Below, piece after piece: positions 8,872 to 20,900 of a stretch of 64,000 nucleotides of DNA (position 1 is the first letter of the stretch; the number at the start of each line of letters is the position of its first letter). A program made the translations under genes and the position numbers. Source of the DNA: Rhizodiscina lignyota (Eukaryota > Ascomycota > Dothideomycetes > Aulographales > Rhizodiscinaceae); assembly GCA_010015805.1 (NCBI GenBank), contig ML978124.1, positions 744,001 through 808,000 of the forward strand. Direction: 5' to 3'. Below the pieces are notes generated by a model. The model saw nothing but the letters and a program-made list of their open reading frames with translations, had not been told where the DNA came from and ran no database searches.

Positions 8872-11800
8872 TTAAATAAATAAGTACGTCCCCAGAATAA
8901 GGCCCAAAGCCAATCGCAATGCAGCCGTGGGGGCTCTCAGCCCTTTAGCATTGTTGCTTGATGATGTTGCAGCAGGAGAGCCTTGAGTCGGCGTCGCACT
9001 TGCACTTGGCCGCTGTGTTGAAGAGGATGGCAGATCTCCGTGTGCTATGCCGCTCATGATGAGGGACGCAATGGCGTCCCCATTCGCCGTACTACTCGGA
9101 GGTAGCGAGAATGTAGAGCCGTCAATGACTACCGTTCGGCTCGAGCCGACTGACAACGTGTGGCCATCAAGAGTCGTCTCCGATCCAGGTTTAATGGTAA
9201 CTGTTCCAATTATCAAATCGCCGAATCCGTCAGTCGTGATCTTGTCAGAACCGATCTGAAGGGCTGTTCCGGTCGCCTCAACAACTTGTCCAGACGAAGG
9301 GATAGCAAAAGTGTGTCCTTGAATTACCACGCTCCCGTCACTGAGAACAGATATTGAGGTCCCATCGATCTGTGTGCCTTCTCCGGGTTTAAGCGTCTTT
9401 GAATTGGCAACCACATCGCCATTTGAACCTGCTGTGATTGGCGTACCGCCAGCCAGTATTGCTCCCGCAGTTACGGCCGCCGGCGTCAGAAAGACTCCAT
9501 TTGAGATAGGAATAGTCTCGTGGCCGACGACGAGTTCACTACTCCCTAGAGAGATTTTAGTTCCGTCTACTGTGAGAGCTGACTCTTGAGATAACGTCAA
9601 CGATCCGCCGACCAAGACTTCACCTGAGTGAGGACCATTGGTGATCGGAACCACATCCTGCGCCCCGAGCGTGATTTTGGACAGTGTACTTTGCGTTTCC
9701 AAGTCGCTGAACGCCACAGTGCTTGTTCCATCGCTTCCAGCTATGATGATGTTGTTGGAAGTCCCGATTGAGATTGTAGTACTCGAACCCAAAGTGAGTC
9801 CTGGCCCGCCAGATGAAATTGTGCTGTGATCGACGACCAAGGTATTCGAACCAACCGGCGTAAGCAATTGTCCTCCGATATTCACTGGACTACGAATGGC
9901 TTCAGCAGGGATTGTGCTACTGACTCCCCCACTCTCCACGACCACGCTTCCGGAGGGATTTACAGAGATTGTAGTTTTTCCAGAGATGACCGCAGGCGCC
10001 TGGCCAGGCGCCGCAGTCAAGCCCGATCCTGCTATCGAGATTCCACCCGATGCGCTGCCAGTGCTGATTGGTATTAAACTCTGGCCACCAACCGAGACTC
10101 CGGTGTTTGTCGCTTGAGGGAGACCAAGCGTGCTAGAACCGACAACCAAGTTCGAAGATCCCACAGAAACTACGACACTGCTGCCACCTTGATTTCCTGC
10201 ATTTGTTCCACCCCCACCTGCCCCAGTTTGTCCAATTGAGATCGTGGCTGGCGGGCCCCCGGGGCTTAAGGTTTGTGAACCGATAACTACACTGTTTCCA
10301 GAAATTGGAGTCGCAGTGACTCCTCCTATTGACGTTATGGCCGCAGGGGTTCCTGAATTGCCTGAGCTAGAACCCCCAGCGTTTTCTGAATCGCCGGGTG
10401 AGCCTGAACTCTCCGAGCCTGGGCTGTTTGACCCCGGAATGTCCGAGCCAGAAGATCCAGAACTGGGTGGCGTTGGGTTTGAGCTGCTCGATGATCCTGG
10501 GGTATCCTTTGAGGCAGAATTGGCGTCACCTCCAGAAGGAATTGGGTTTGAGCCGCTCAATGACCCTGGGGCATTATTCGAACCAGGATTGGCATCATTT
10601 CCAGAAGGAGTTGGGTTTGAACCGCTCGATGGCCCTGGCGCATTATTCGAACTAGAACTGTCCCCATCATTCCCAGAAGGCGTTGGGTTTGAGCCGCTCG
10701 AAGGCCCTGGTGCATTATTGGCAGAGCTCGACCCACCAATGGTTGAAGGAGGCGGAGATGATGAGCCTGGGCCCGAACTTGAGCCTCCACTCCCCCCGCC
10801 GTTGCTGTTTCCTCCACTTCCTTCAACGCTACTAGAAGCAGGCGGAGCTGGGCGCGTGGAAGGTGCCTGACTGGGCCGTGTTGTGCTCTCGGGTTCTGCA
10901 GTAGGTGAGGATGTTGGTGGTGGTGGTGATGATGAGGAGTCGGTGGGAGCTGCAAGAACGCCGGCGCTTTGGAGGGCCGTGGGCGGGTCTCGGACCCCGT
11001 TAAAGAAGGGAATACAAGTAGACCAATCAAAGAGACTCGTCACTTCGGTTGGAAAAGCTAAGAGCGGAACACACGTCGTGTTAAAGATGAACTGTCCACT
11101 TGTTGGAGTGGCTGGACAATTGGCAAGCGACGATAGCGCGAAAGGCTTAGTGGCCGACGTCCTGTATTTGTCAGAATCGTAATTCGCTCATCAGACGCGT
11201 AGTTCTTTGAAATACCCGTCTTCGGTGGCGTTTGGCGGCCTAAAAAGGATGGAGACTTGTCCGGCAGGAAGGGATAGGATAGCCGTAGTTCCGATGGCGT
11301 TTGGGTTTGGATTACAGAGATCGCTTGTATAAATATTGTCAAAAGACCAATACACGCTCGGCGAGAAGAATTCTCTGCCAGAAAGCGAGGTTGACGAGAC
11401 GGGAGGGTTTGGACCCGGTGTAGGCCAGTAGAACAGTCGTACCTATGTATAGAGTAAGCCTAAATCACGAACTTGACGCGAGGCCTCCCAACATTGTCAG
11501 CGTTGATAGTGCACTGCGAGCAACATGGCGGGGAAGCCTAGATATGATAAATTAGCCGTTCGGTCTTACTAATGAGAAAGTATGATTCTTGCCGTAAAAG
11601 AGAACCCATCCGTAAAAGAGGTGGTTTCCGCAGTTGTCTGCAAGGAGCCTCCCGTTAAAGTACTCGTAACTGTAAAGACTTGTGTTGTTTCGGTTGGGGT
11701 GAATGCCACGATGTCTGAAATATACTGGTTGGTACAGACAGAATATAGTGACGTGCTGCCCTGCGAGAAAAAGCTGGAATATTGGAGGCAAGCAGCTTGA

Positions 11801-12351
11801 GCCACCGGCGTATCAGTTAACGAAAAGCAATTGACTGTTCCATTGTTTGGTGTCACGCCAGTTGTTGCGAGGCCTGCAGGGGCAGTAATTGTAGCATTAG
11901 TTGCGGTGAAGCCCGTGGAGAGCGGCGGGTTGACCTGGTTTACAGCAGTGGTGGAATTTGACGGAGCAGAAGCAGGATTCGATATGTTCGATACGCTATT
12001 CGGCTGAATTCCTGACGGGTTTGTCGGGTGTTGGGGTGTATTATCATTCACACTTTGCCGCGTACTAGTCGCCGCCGTTTCTGGCGACAAGCCTGGCATC
12101 GAAGCCGAAGAACGCGAACTTGACGACGAAGAGACGATAGTTTTACTTGAATTGGATATTTGCCGTGGAAAGTGCAGCCTTGGAGCGTCTTGAAAGCCAA
12201 CTATTTGCGGTAAGTAGCATACTCGAATATTTGATTAGACGGGCATCCGCAGCGAGAACACACCTTCATTAGAGCCTTGAACTAGTAGTCCGCCTAGAGA
12301 CAACAGCAGCAAGGTGGCAAGAGCCCTGCAGAACGAGCGTGATAAACTCAT
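8872..12351 (-). CDS. Large secreted, GPI-anchored, Ser/Gly-rich repeat surface protein
   Basis: Complement join(8872..11161,11216..11442,11493..11537,11593..12200,12264..12351), 1085 residues. Exon 1 encodes a signal peptide (MSLSRSFCRALATLLLLSLG). Then come a Ser/Thr/Asn-rich stretch and a conserved fungal cysteine module (CCSQCTINADNVRLFYWPTP, FFSPSVYWSFDNIYTSDLC, FALSSLANCPATP, WSTCIPFFNGVRDPPTAL), then 18-residue Ser/Pro/Asn-rich repeats, then about 400 residues of beta-strand repeats with SIGGQ/SLGSS/TVDGT-like motifs. The end (LRLALGLILGTYLFI after a small-residue site) is a GPI-attachment signal. It is expected at the cell wall or plasma membrane and may be an adhesin-like surface protein; this is inference. 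One intron seems to use a GC donor (ACG|GCAAGA), because the nearby GT donor would create a stop. Confidence 0.82.
10470..10745 (-). repeat. In-frame minisatellite in the surface-protein gene
   Basis: Four to five imperfect units of roughly 60-70 bp encode variants of NNAPGPSSGSNPTPSGND. Units differ by small in-frame insertions, which is typical of a length-variable wall-protein spacer. Confidence 0.85.
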
Positions 12352-14052
12352 CAGAACCTCCTCAGAGAGGAACTGATCAACGATTGACAAAGATAAAATC
12401 GAAAGAGTATAATCTTGGTCGCATCCTCATAAAAGACAAAGTTTAGAAAAGGAGTGCCAGTTGCCAATATCCCAACGGCCCGCGTATGTATCACAAGCCC
12501 ATGCTGTGGACACGGCTAATCTGTTTCTGGAGAATCGTCGGATCGAAGGTAGAAGAACAGTTTTGCCAAGCCGTGACATGCGCAAGAGTGGTTGCTCTGC
12601 AGAATGCTTTGAGATCATGCGAAGTAAGCGGTACGGATAAATAGCATACGGACCCAGATTGTCAAGACTGACGCCATATCAGAGGTCCGGTTTCACTAGG
12701 GCTGACATAATGCGAGGCTTGCGGCGGAAGACTTTCCAAACTCGACATTGGCCACAGTGAGCCTCGTGGAAGCCGCACGTTTGAGCGCCACGCTTGAAGC
12801 TTGATTTATCCTCGGTGGCTCGTTAAACGGCGTTCCGACTTCCGTCAAGGGAAAGGATTGAGGCTCTCGACTCCTCGAGCGACGGGATGTCACAAATCGA
12901 CACTCATATCCCTGATCAAGATGGACAAGGGACATTAAAGAACACAAATTCAACCATCTGATGATTCTAGTGGCATTAATAAAGCGGCTCCATACCGTGT
13001 CGCGGGCCGCAATTCAAATGACATCCAATTTCAATCTAGGTCAAGACGACAACCGGGTAACTCTAAATGAGGGTCTTCATGGAGATGAATGCGGTCTCAG
13101 TATCGATTTGGCTTCTCTTCTGTTGATCTTGGCTGGACTGACATGCAGATAAGGCAAGGCGAAGAGTGGTTGTGGATGAAACCTGCATGGGAGAATTTGC
13201 AAAAGCGCTTCGAGGAACCCTTCCAGAGATGTCGCAGCTTGTACCAGTATTGGATCTCTTGGAAGTCATACTTGGCAGCTAGACAGACGCCTGATCGGCT
13301 CGCCCCGCCCATGAGTTCTTTTCCGGGAGATGATGAGAAGATGTTGTAGGTGATGCAACGAGTGCGGTGAGAGACGGTAATCCGGAATTAAGTTTAGAGG
13401 CGGCCGATGCACGTCCTATTTTGGCTTAGGGTAATACTAGAAAAGTATGTTAGCCCCCGTTCAGAAATCCAACTGCCAGCGTTACGTTAAGCAGCATGCC
13501 AGCAACTTCCTAAAAGCATTCTGTACTCGGGCTAGACCTGCGCACGAGCTTTGTGCTGCGTATACGCGTCATGAGCTAGCCGCTTGCCGCTTGCCGCGTG
13601 CAATCACAAATGCATATTATTCTAGCTTGTCTGGGTTATTTTCGCACATGATACGTTTCTACGATTCTTATGCATTTACAGAATGACAGATATAGCGAAA
13701 AGCCTACGCTTTGAGCGTCCAAGCACCAATCGCATAAATGAAGCGCTTTAGATATTAAAGGGAGTGAGTGGAGTTAATCGAATTCTCTTATGTACGGTAC
13801 TTGGCAGGCGACGATTCCTTGGCTCTCATATCAAAAGCGGCAAGGATCAACAGGACATGGAATTCAGGGGCAAACGGTCCCACGCGCCGCGGCTTGGATG
13901 GGCAAATTTTCCGCGTAAAATCAAATCCACATCCCTGAAATATCTGGAGTTGGCGAGGACTTTTTGCACTTTTCAATCTTCGTCTGAAGGTTCACAACAA
14001 AAAGGAGCTGGCTGAATATTTCGAATGACAGAGTAGAGCCAATCGCCAACTC
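12352..14052. other. Intergenic, about 1.7 kb, no supported gene
   Basis: This holds the presumed promoter of the surface-protein gene next to 12351. Elsewhere there are only frames of 60-86 codons without recognisable motifs. Confidence 0.5.
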
Positions 14053-15255
14053 ATGTTTAGCGAGAGAAATGCCAGCAACCACACTTTACCGAAAACGTGC
14101 AACAATAAAACGATCCCGGAGATACTGACTTCGAAAAGACTGCAAGACGAGAAATCTCGATCCTTGCCTATCCGCACCTACGCACTTTTCCGCCGGAATC
14201 GCACGCGGAATGCGCGGAGCTTGATGCTTTGTTCAAGTCAGGAGGATAGAGATACCTTTGGTAATCGAAGAGCTTCCCCCCCGACAAGCGGCAAAGCTAG
14301 TTTCCACTATCGATGCTCGTCATCACGGATGGCGCAGAGAAGCACCGCTCCTCTGCGTAACGTGTTCCACCAGGCCTTTACGTCCGCCGGGTCTTTGCAG
14401 GCTAACTTAAGGACGCTTCACTTGGCACGTTCTTATTCTAAGGATGCAAAGACCTGGCGGAAGACGCTATTGGAAGGAGAAGATAACCCAAGACAATTTC
14501 CATCACTTTCTGGAGATTTGGAATTGCAGTATATCAACTGGATGGTTCAATATTCTCCAGTTGACCAGACGCGATCCTGGCACCGTTGTATTCATTATTC
14601 AGTGTCGGATCAGTAGGTAAGTTCGTGTCAAAGGCGCTTGTTGGACAATCTGTCCCTCGCGTATGCCATTCATCATCGATTACATGTCCTCTTCCGATTG
14701 CACTCCAAGAGGTTACAGCAGCATAGGAAATCTTTCCAATATGGAACCGGCCTTGGACTCAAAAAGTACCCCAACAAGACCACATTACCAGTCGACAGAT
14801 GGACTACCCACTTACGAGATTTGTCTACACGATAAGGCCCTAATCCAGCAACTACCTTAATGGAAGAAGAATGGTAATGCCGCTTTACTTGCCATGCAAT
14901 TGTGAATCCTCTCGGCTTCGAAGTACTCGATCTCGCAGTTGCTATTACGACCTTCGATGGAGAGGCGCTCGACAAAGGCAAGCTCGGGCTACTCTATATC
15001 AATATGGGCTCAGTGAGATTAGACAAAAGATTCATTGACACTCTCGAGTATATTGAAGAGCAAGACCTATGTTTCCCCGGCCACCCCAAAAAACTATTTA
15101 TTAAATACCAGGTAAACCCTCCCTCGGAGACGATGGCGGCGCATCCTCAGCCCTCGCATGCATACCCGTCATGTCACCTGGACCTGACATCCGTACATCT
15201 TCCTGTCCTCCACGCGGCGACGGTGGACGAGATCCAACTGGTGGCACAAGGATAG
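14053..15255 (+). other. Uncertain coding region (fragmentary ORFs)
   Basis: Three plus-strand frames follow each other: 14053-14616 (187 codons), 14663-14860 (65 codons, with TRPHYQSTDGLPTYEICLHD) and 14902-15255 (117 codons, beginning MNPLGFEVLDLAVAITTFDG). The first and last share a frame, but I could not find splice joins that unite them, and the last overlaps the end of the opposite-strand gene at 15101. They may be parts of a small multi-exon gene, a decayed gene or chance frames. Confidence 0.2.
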
Positions 15256-16876
15256 AGATGCCATCGTGTGGTGATGGATAAGCCGACACCCGCTGATCGT
15301 GATTGTCTTGATACGGGCCAGGAGGGAAGCTGGCAAAGCCTGGTGGAGGATGAAATACACCGGGCATTAGCCCAACATCTCTCATCGGCTCTGGTCTGAA
15401 GCTTTCGCCATCGGGTCTAGGTGCTGGCGGTGAAGTATGTCTACCAGGCTCGGGGATGGGCGGGGAGAGTTGAGGAAATGGTTCCTGCTGAGAAAATGGC
15501 TCCTGCTGAGGAGTCGATTCCGGCTGGGTCGGCTGGGGCGGCTGGGGAATCCGTTCCAGTGGAGCAGACGTATTTGGCGGAGGATGGGAGTGTGGGAAGG
15601 GCGGCGAAGGCGTGGCTTGCGGCCGGTCTGGAGCTGTTCATATGAGGACACGTTAGCAACGTCTTCTAGATACGAAAGCGTTATGGATAGAAATATTAAA
15701 TCGCTGTTCGAAGAAGGGAAAGCACAAACTCTAACCAATGGGGTCACTCGCGAAACGAGTCTGCTTACGCCCACCAGGTCTACCGCTCTCTCGAGCATCG
15801 TGCCTCCCGGCACCATTCGCACCGTGCATGAATTCATTATCGGGACCGGGATCATCTTCAAAATAATCTCGTCCTGGGTGGCCTGCGCCCCCTTGCCTGC
15901 CGAAGAAAGGGCCCCGATGATCTAGTCTTCCAGGTCCTGGGCCGTGTTGTTGAGGGAGGTATCTCATATCTTCTTCTGCGTAGCCAGGCATGCCACCTGG
16001 CGGGCGCCCGCCGCTCGCACCTGGTGGTATACCAGTACCAAATCCGCCGCCGAATCCAGGTGGTCCTTGAGGTGGAAAACGAGGACCTGGAGGCATGCCA
16101 CCAGGAGGACCAGGCGGGCCGAAATCGTCGTCCCAGCCGTTTTCACCCGGCCAGCGGTTCTCGAGGTTTCTGACTCGATTATGGAGACCTCCAATATCTT
16201 TTCGTATTCTCCGAATATCTGAATTCCTCTCGTGGCGGGGTGGTCTTCTGGAACTTCGTGGGTGGTGAAAATCGCCTTCGTCATCACCAAAGCCGCCATA
16301 GTCGTTCGAATCACTGCCGTAACCTTCTGCGCTTGATGGATAGCGAGGGGGAGGTCTGCCGCCATCATCATAGCGTCTTGAAGATCCATATCCTCCATTT
16401 GGTCTTGGTCTCCTCTCAAAGTCTTCATCGTCCTCTTCTATGCGGTGTCTGTGTCTTCGACTTCTCCTTCTCGATGAGCTCTCGTGATCTGGATCATCGC
16501 AGTAATAGCCTCCATCGCGCCTCTTCATCCTCACTTCCGGAGTAATCCTAATGTCAATGTCTTCTCCTCCAATCTTTCCTCTCTGCCTGAACTCGAGATC
16601 TTCGTACAAACCGGGGTCGTCACGTGGATCGTATGTTCGGGGCGGAGGAGGGTAGTACCGCTCGGGATACTCTCGACGTGGAGTTGGATAGTTTTGGTCA
16701 AAGCCCAATGGTACAGGCCGAAATATTACACGATCGGTATAAGGGTTGTAGAGCGGTAGGTTGGAGTTTCGAGCCATACTGCGCTCGTTGTTGGTTGGGA
16801 CGAGAGCCAGGGCTGTGTTGGACGGCGAATATGGCGGGGGAAGGTCATGCAGAGTCGTCGAAATTGCTGCGCCCAT
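15101..16876 (-). CDS. Proline/glycine-rich, charged disordered protein
   Basis: Complement join(15101..15633,15769..16876), 546 residues. I do not recognise a functional family. The first 100 residues contain MGAAISTTLHDLPPPYSPS (a PPPY late-domain-like motif, and MGAA, a possible N-myristoylation site), then DRVIFRPVPLGFDQ. An Arg/Asp-rich block (RRRSRRHRHRIEEDDEDFER) and one short ordered stretch (DIRRIRKDIGGLHNRVRNLE, helical or coiled coil, about residues 220-240) follow. The rest is Gly/Pro-rich, and the second exon is Pro/Gln-rich (QQEPFSQQEPFPQ). The intron is supported by a GTAAGC donor, a GCTAAC branch and exact frame continuity of the composition (GGPPDRPQ). It may be membrane-associated; that is inference. 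Confidence 0.75.
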
Positions 16877-17540
16877 GTTGGAGATTGTTTACTGAAGTAG
16901 TTGTAGAGGAAATGGAGCGGGGTAGGCAATAGAAGCAAATGGGATACAAGGAGTCAAAGAAGCCATACATTCGTCAACGGGATGCGCTCAGCTGAGTCCA
17001 CTTCTTCTCTTCCCACGGTTATTACGCTGAAATCGCGTTCTCGTCGTCAAAGCAAAATCATGTGAAGAGAAGAGGCCAGAAAGAACATATGAAAGCCAAA
17101 GTCATTGAGAAATAGCTCCCAGAGAAGCTTTGCTGCGAAAAACTTGATTGATGCCTTACGATAATTGCCCTGCTTGACGCCTCGCTTGAGGAGAAAAGAG
17201 CAAACGTTGCTACACCGGTCTTATCACACCTTGTACTATTGCATACAAGTGCTGGATTTGTTGTCCTGAGTTGGACGCTGTGCAACGTTGCTTCAGTATC
17301 AGCTGTTTGTTGAGATCTTGTTCTCCGAGGTCAGTACAGCCAAAGCTAAACCTAATTCGGAAGGCCCTGAATATCATCTTGTCACTGGCTGTCTCATCGT
17401 CTGTTCTCATTCATTTGTGCTTGGAGTCATCAGTGTATCCAAGTATCATGAAGTGAGGTCTATTGCCCTCTCAATTGGATCAAATATTTCAGATTGATGA
17501 TACCGGGTAACATTTTTAAGACGTCTAGCGCCTAACATTA
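16877..17540. other. Intergenic, about 660 bp
   Basis: Promoter side of the gene starting at 16876. No supported gene. Confidence 0.5.
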
Positions 17541-17867
17541 CTACTTGAAAAGCCACAAAGTCGCAGCGTCGTCGTCATCATCAATTGTCATGAAGTCTTC
17601 ATCATCGCTCGTGGCATCATTCCCCAGACGTTTGCAGTCATGGAAACAAACCAGGATGACTAGAAAGATCATGCCAATGACACGAAGAACAGCCGCAAGA
17701 TGAGAGTCGGAGACAAATTGAAGCAAGGATGTACAAATCCAACGCCGCGAAAGCCCCAATCCGAAAATCCAAAGGGACCAAATAAGCACAATTGAAAGAA
17801 GAGGTCCACGAGGACATGACCGAACAAGCAATCTGGTCTCAGTAATATGGATCATCGCAAGCAACAA
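17541..17867 (-). CDS. Possible small two-helix membrane protein
   Basis: A 108-codon frame 57 bp beyond the BUD4 stop on the same strand. It holds two hydrophobic segments (LLSIVLIWSLWIFGLGL and AAVLRVIGMIFLVILVCF) and an acidic tail (SDDEDFMTIDDDDDAA). No family is recognised, and it could be chance sequence in the BUD4 3' region. Confidence 0.25.
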   Translation of the reverse strand: MLLAMIHITETRLLVRSCPRGPLLSIVLIWSLWIFGLGLSRRWICTSLLQFVSDSHLAAVLRVIGMIFLVILVCFHDCKRLGNDATSDDEDFMTIDDDDDAATLWLFK

Positions 17868-17924
17868 ACTCTTCTCTTGTCAAACCACCACAAGCACTCT
17901 GCGCACCTGATATCACAGAAACAC

Positions 17925-20900
17925 CTAGAAGATCATCGACCTCGTCTTCTGCCGTCTCTGCGCTTGCCCCATCGCACTCCGCATGTGCGCCGCGTGTCTC
18001 GGGCTCTTGTCAATCGGCATGGGCCTGTCACCTTCATCTTCTTCCTCAACATCAAGCAAACCCGTCTTTCGGTGCATGGTGTCCTCCATCTTTGGTGCAC
18101 TCGACGGCCTCTCCTCCACAGTCTCACCCTTTGCCTTCGGAACCGGCTTCCTGGAGCCCATCATGGTCTTTGCCTCTTTCCTAAGCACCATGTCGGTCCA
18201 GCCTTTGCTCGAGCTGGTGTCGGACTTTCCAACAACGTCGGCCAGCGCCTTCATCCAGCCGGCCTTCTGGTCATTGTTGTCGGCGTAGAAATCGATCGTC
18301 TCGCCGTTTGCGAAGCGGATGCGGAAGCCTTCTTCGACGAACATGTAGCCCTCTTCTTCTTCCGCGAATGCGGATTTACGGCGTGACTTGCCAGTCTTGG
18401 TAGGCGAAGAAGTATCTGGCTGGAGGAGAGAGGAGCGGTCGTCGATGAGCTTGACCGCTTTCGCGAGGTTGATTGTTGCTCGGGGCTGATGGGTAGACTC
18501 ATGGTATGCAGTGAGCTTTGTGCCTTGGAGGCGGAAGAATCGGCGGCGCCAGTACTATACTTCTCGTTAGCAACAATTCTAGGCAAAAGGCGAACAGTAT
18601 GAGACTTACTGGGCAGTCACCACCTTGCTGACTCAAACAGCCCTCCCACTTCTTTCCTGCTGCTTCCCTTACACGCTCCATCTCCCTCACGGCGCCATTC
18701 AAGCTTCGAGGCATGTCATCGTCGGTAGCACCCTTCGGCTTTGGCACATATAGCAGTTGCAATTGCAGCTTGCCGACCTGATAAGGCGGTCTCCTCACGG
18801 CTTCTCCTCCCCTATGACCGCGTTTGCTCCGCATACTCTCAATGACCATGGGGTCGCTCTCTGCCGCCCACTCATTATACGCAGGAACGTCGACTGACAA
18901 CGGACGACCATAGCATGACTCTTCGAAGGACTTGAGCGAGATATACGAGCGAGCGAACGAACCGTCAGGCGCTACTAGATCATGCAGCATGTCCCAAGCA
19001 GTCTGCGCAGTCTTTGGGGCCATCGAAGACGCAGCTGAAGCACGCTTAGCCGCAGCCTCACGCTCCTTCTGCTCTTGTGCAGCGCGCTCACGCTCTTCGG
19101 CTTGTCGGCGTGCCTCGGCTTCTTTGCGCTTCTTCGGAGACATGAGGAGTTGCGAGAAGGAGCTCTTCTTCGCTGTATGTGTCTTCTTTGTAGGGGAACT
19201 GGCAGATGCCGAGGGGCCAGACTTGGGCTTTGCAGGCTGCGGTGGAGGAGTGAGCTTCGTCTGCAGAGTGAGCTGGAATTCGAGGTCATTCAAAACGACA
19301 AGTTCAAACTCTTGGCCAATAGGTGCTGCACGATTCAATTCGAGCCAAGACGTAGTAACGCAGTGCAGGCCATTGTCGAGAGTGAGCTGGAAGTTGGTGC
19401 GTTCGGTCTTGGGGAGAGGCAGATCGAGGTCCTTTACACCAATGACTTTCACAAAGAGCCTCCCACGCTCGGCACCCTCATCGTAGTCTGCTTCTTCATA
19501 GCTGTCACGTGAAGCTGTCTCCTCCGCAAGGGGACCGCTGACGCTGCTTTCCTGGCCTGGCAGTGGGGGTACAGGGCCAGTTGCTGGAACAGTCTTGCGA
19601 GAGCCAGATGCAGTGCGAATGCTCTTGCGTCTGACCTTCCCATTCCATGGTTCAGTTGTCAAGAACTTGTTCCCGGCGCTAGACTTCCGAGGCGAGGGAC
19701 CGGCACTCCGTGTGCCGCGCACTGGTGCTTCGTGCTTCATCTCCGGCGAGGCAGGCACTTTCTCATCCGAGAAGTCTCTCGCGCGCGCAACAACAACCTT
19801 TGTGTTTTGACGCATCAAATATCCCTTCTTCTGCGCCTCAATCACTCGGTCAAATTCCTGGGTCAATTCCAAGCTAAGGCCACCGAGTTCTTCACGGCCA
19901 AAGCTAATGCCGTCGATGGTGATCTTCTCGAGAGAGGACTTGCGAAAAGGCTCCTCTTCGTCTTCAGCATCGACTTGAGACTCAGCCTGTGCGATGCCGA
20001 TGGAAGAGCGTCTGCGTGGGCTCTTGGCTGGGACAGGAGGCACTTGTGGCATGTCCTCGCCGGAAACGCGACGGCGCTGAGCAGCCATTGCGCCGGCATC
20101 AGCATGGGTGAGGGATGGACGAGCCTTGAGCTGAGAACCAGGCGCTTTGATGGTTGATGATTGCTCTGGGATAAATGGAGATTCGTGTTCTTCTGGCTCA
20201 ATTGTAGAAGGATTGTGGATGACCGAGCCTGGACTGCCTGGTGCCGGCTCCTCTGCGATCTCTTCATCAGATGCGCTCGATGTGGAGTTCTTGAGATCGG
20301 AAAGAGGAGTTGATGGTCGCTGGAGAAAGTCATGCACAGCCTCAAGCTTTGGCATAGCGTCTATTGGATTCGGAGGAGCTGGGCGCTCTGAAGGGGCCGT
20401 ATCCTCTTGCGACATGTAGCTCTGGAGTCCCATCTTGAAATCTCCGTCGTCAAGAAGGCTGTCAAACTCAGGCAAACTGCTGCGCCCAGAGTCACCACCG
20501 TTCTCTTTAGCGCGCTCAAGGAGTGGAGAACGTGCTTTCGAGATGTTGAATTCATCGGCTTTTGGGGTGGGTGGGCCTTCATCCTCAGTGGTGCTATTAG
20601 AGTTAACACCCTTCTTAACGTGGTCTGAGCCATCACTCCCGCGACGAATGACCGAGCCTTCGCGATCGTGGAGGTCCATGCGAGATGGGGAACGTTCCGG
20701 GCTGTACAAGTCTGGAATAGAATACACGTCGACTTCACTCTCCTCATCTTCCTGCTTGATGCGCATTTCGGTTTGCGCATTCTCATGCGGATTCTCATCG
20801 AAATTGCTGGAAGCTTCGCGGGAGGGGATAGGAACATCAGGATCAAGAGTGGCAAGGTCAAAGTCTCCATAGCCACTGCCATCATAAAGATTGTCCTTCT

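Noticed and set aside
9374-10870. Antisense frames (up to 208 codons) inside the surface-protein gene
   Set aside because: Repeat-driven shadow frames rich in Pro/Glu opposite Ser/Gly codons.
12961-13349. Frames of 63-86 codons near 13.1 kb
   Set aside because: No homology recognised, and no splice signals joining them.
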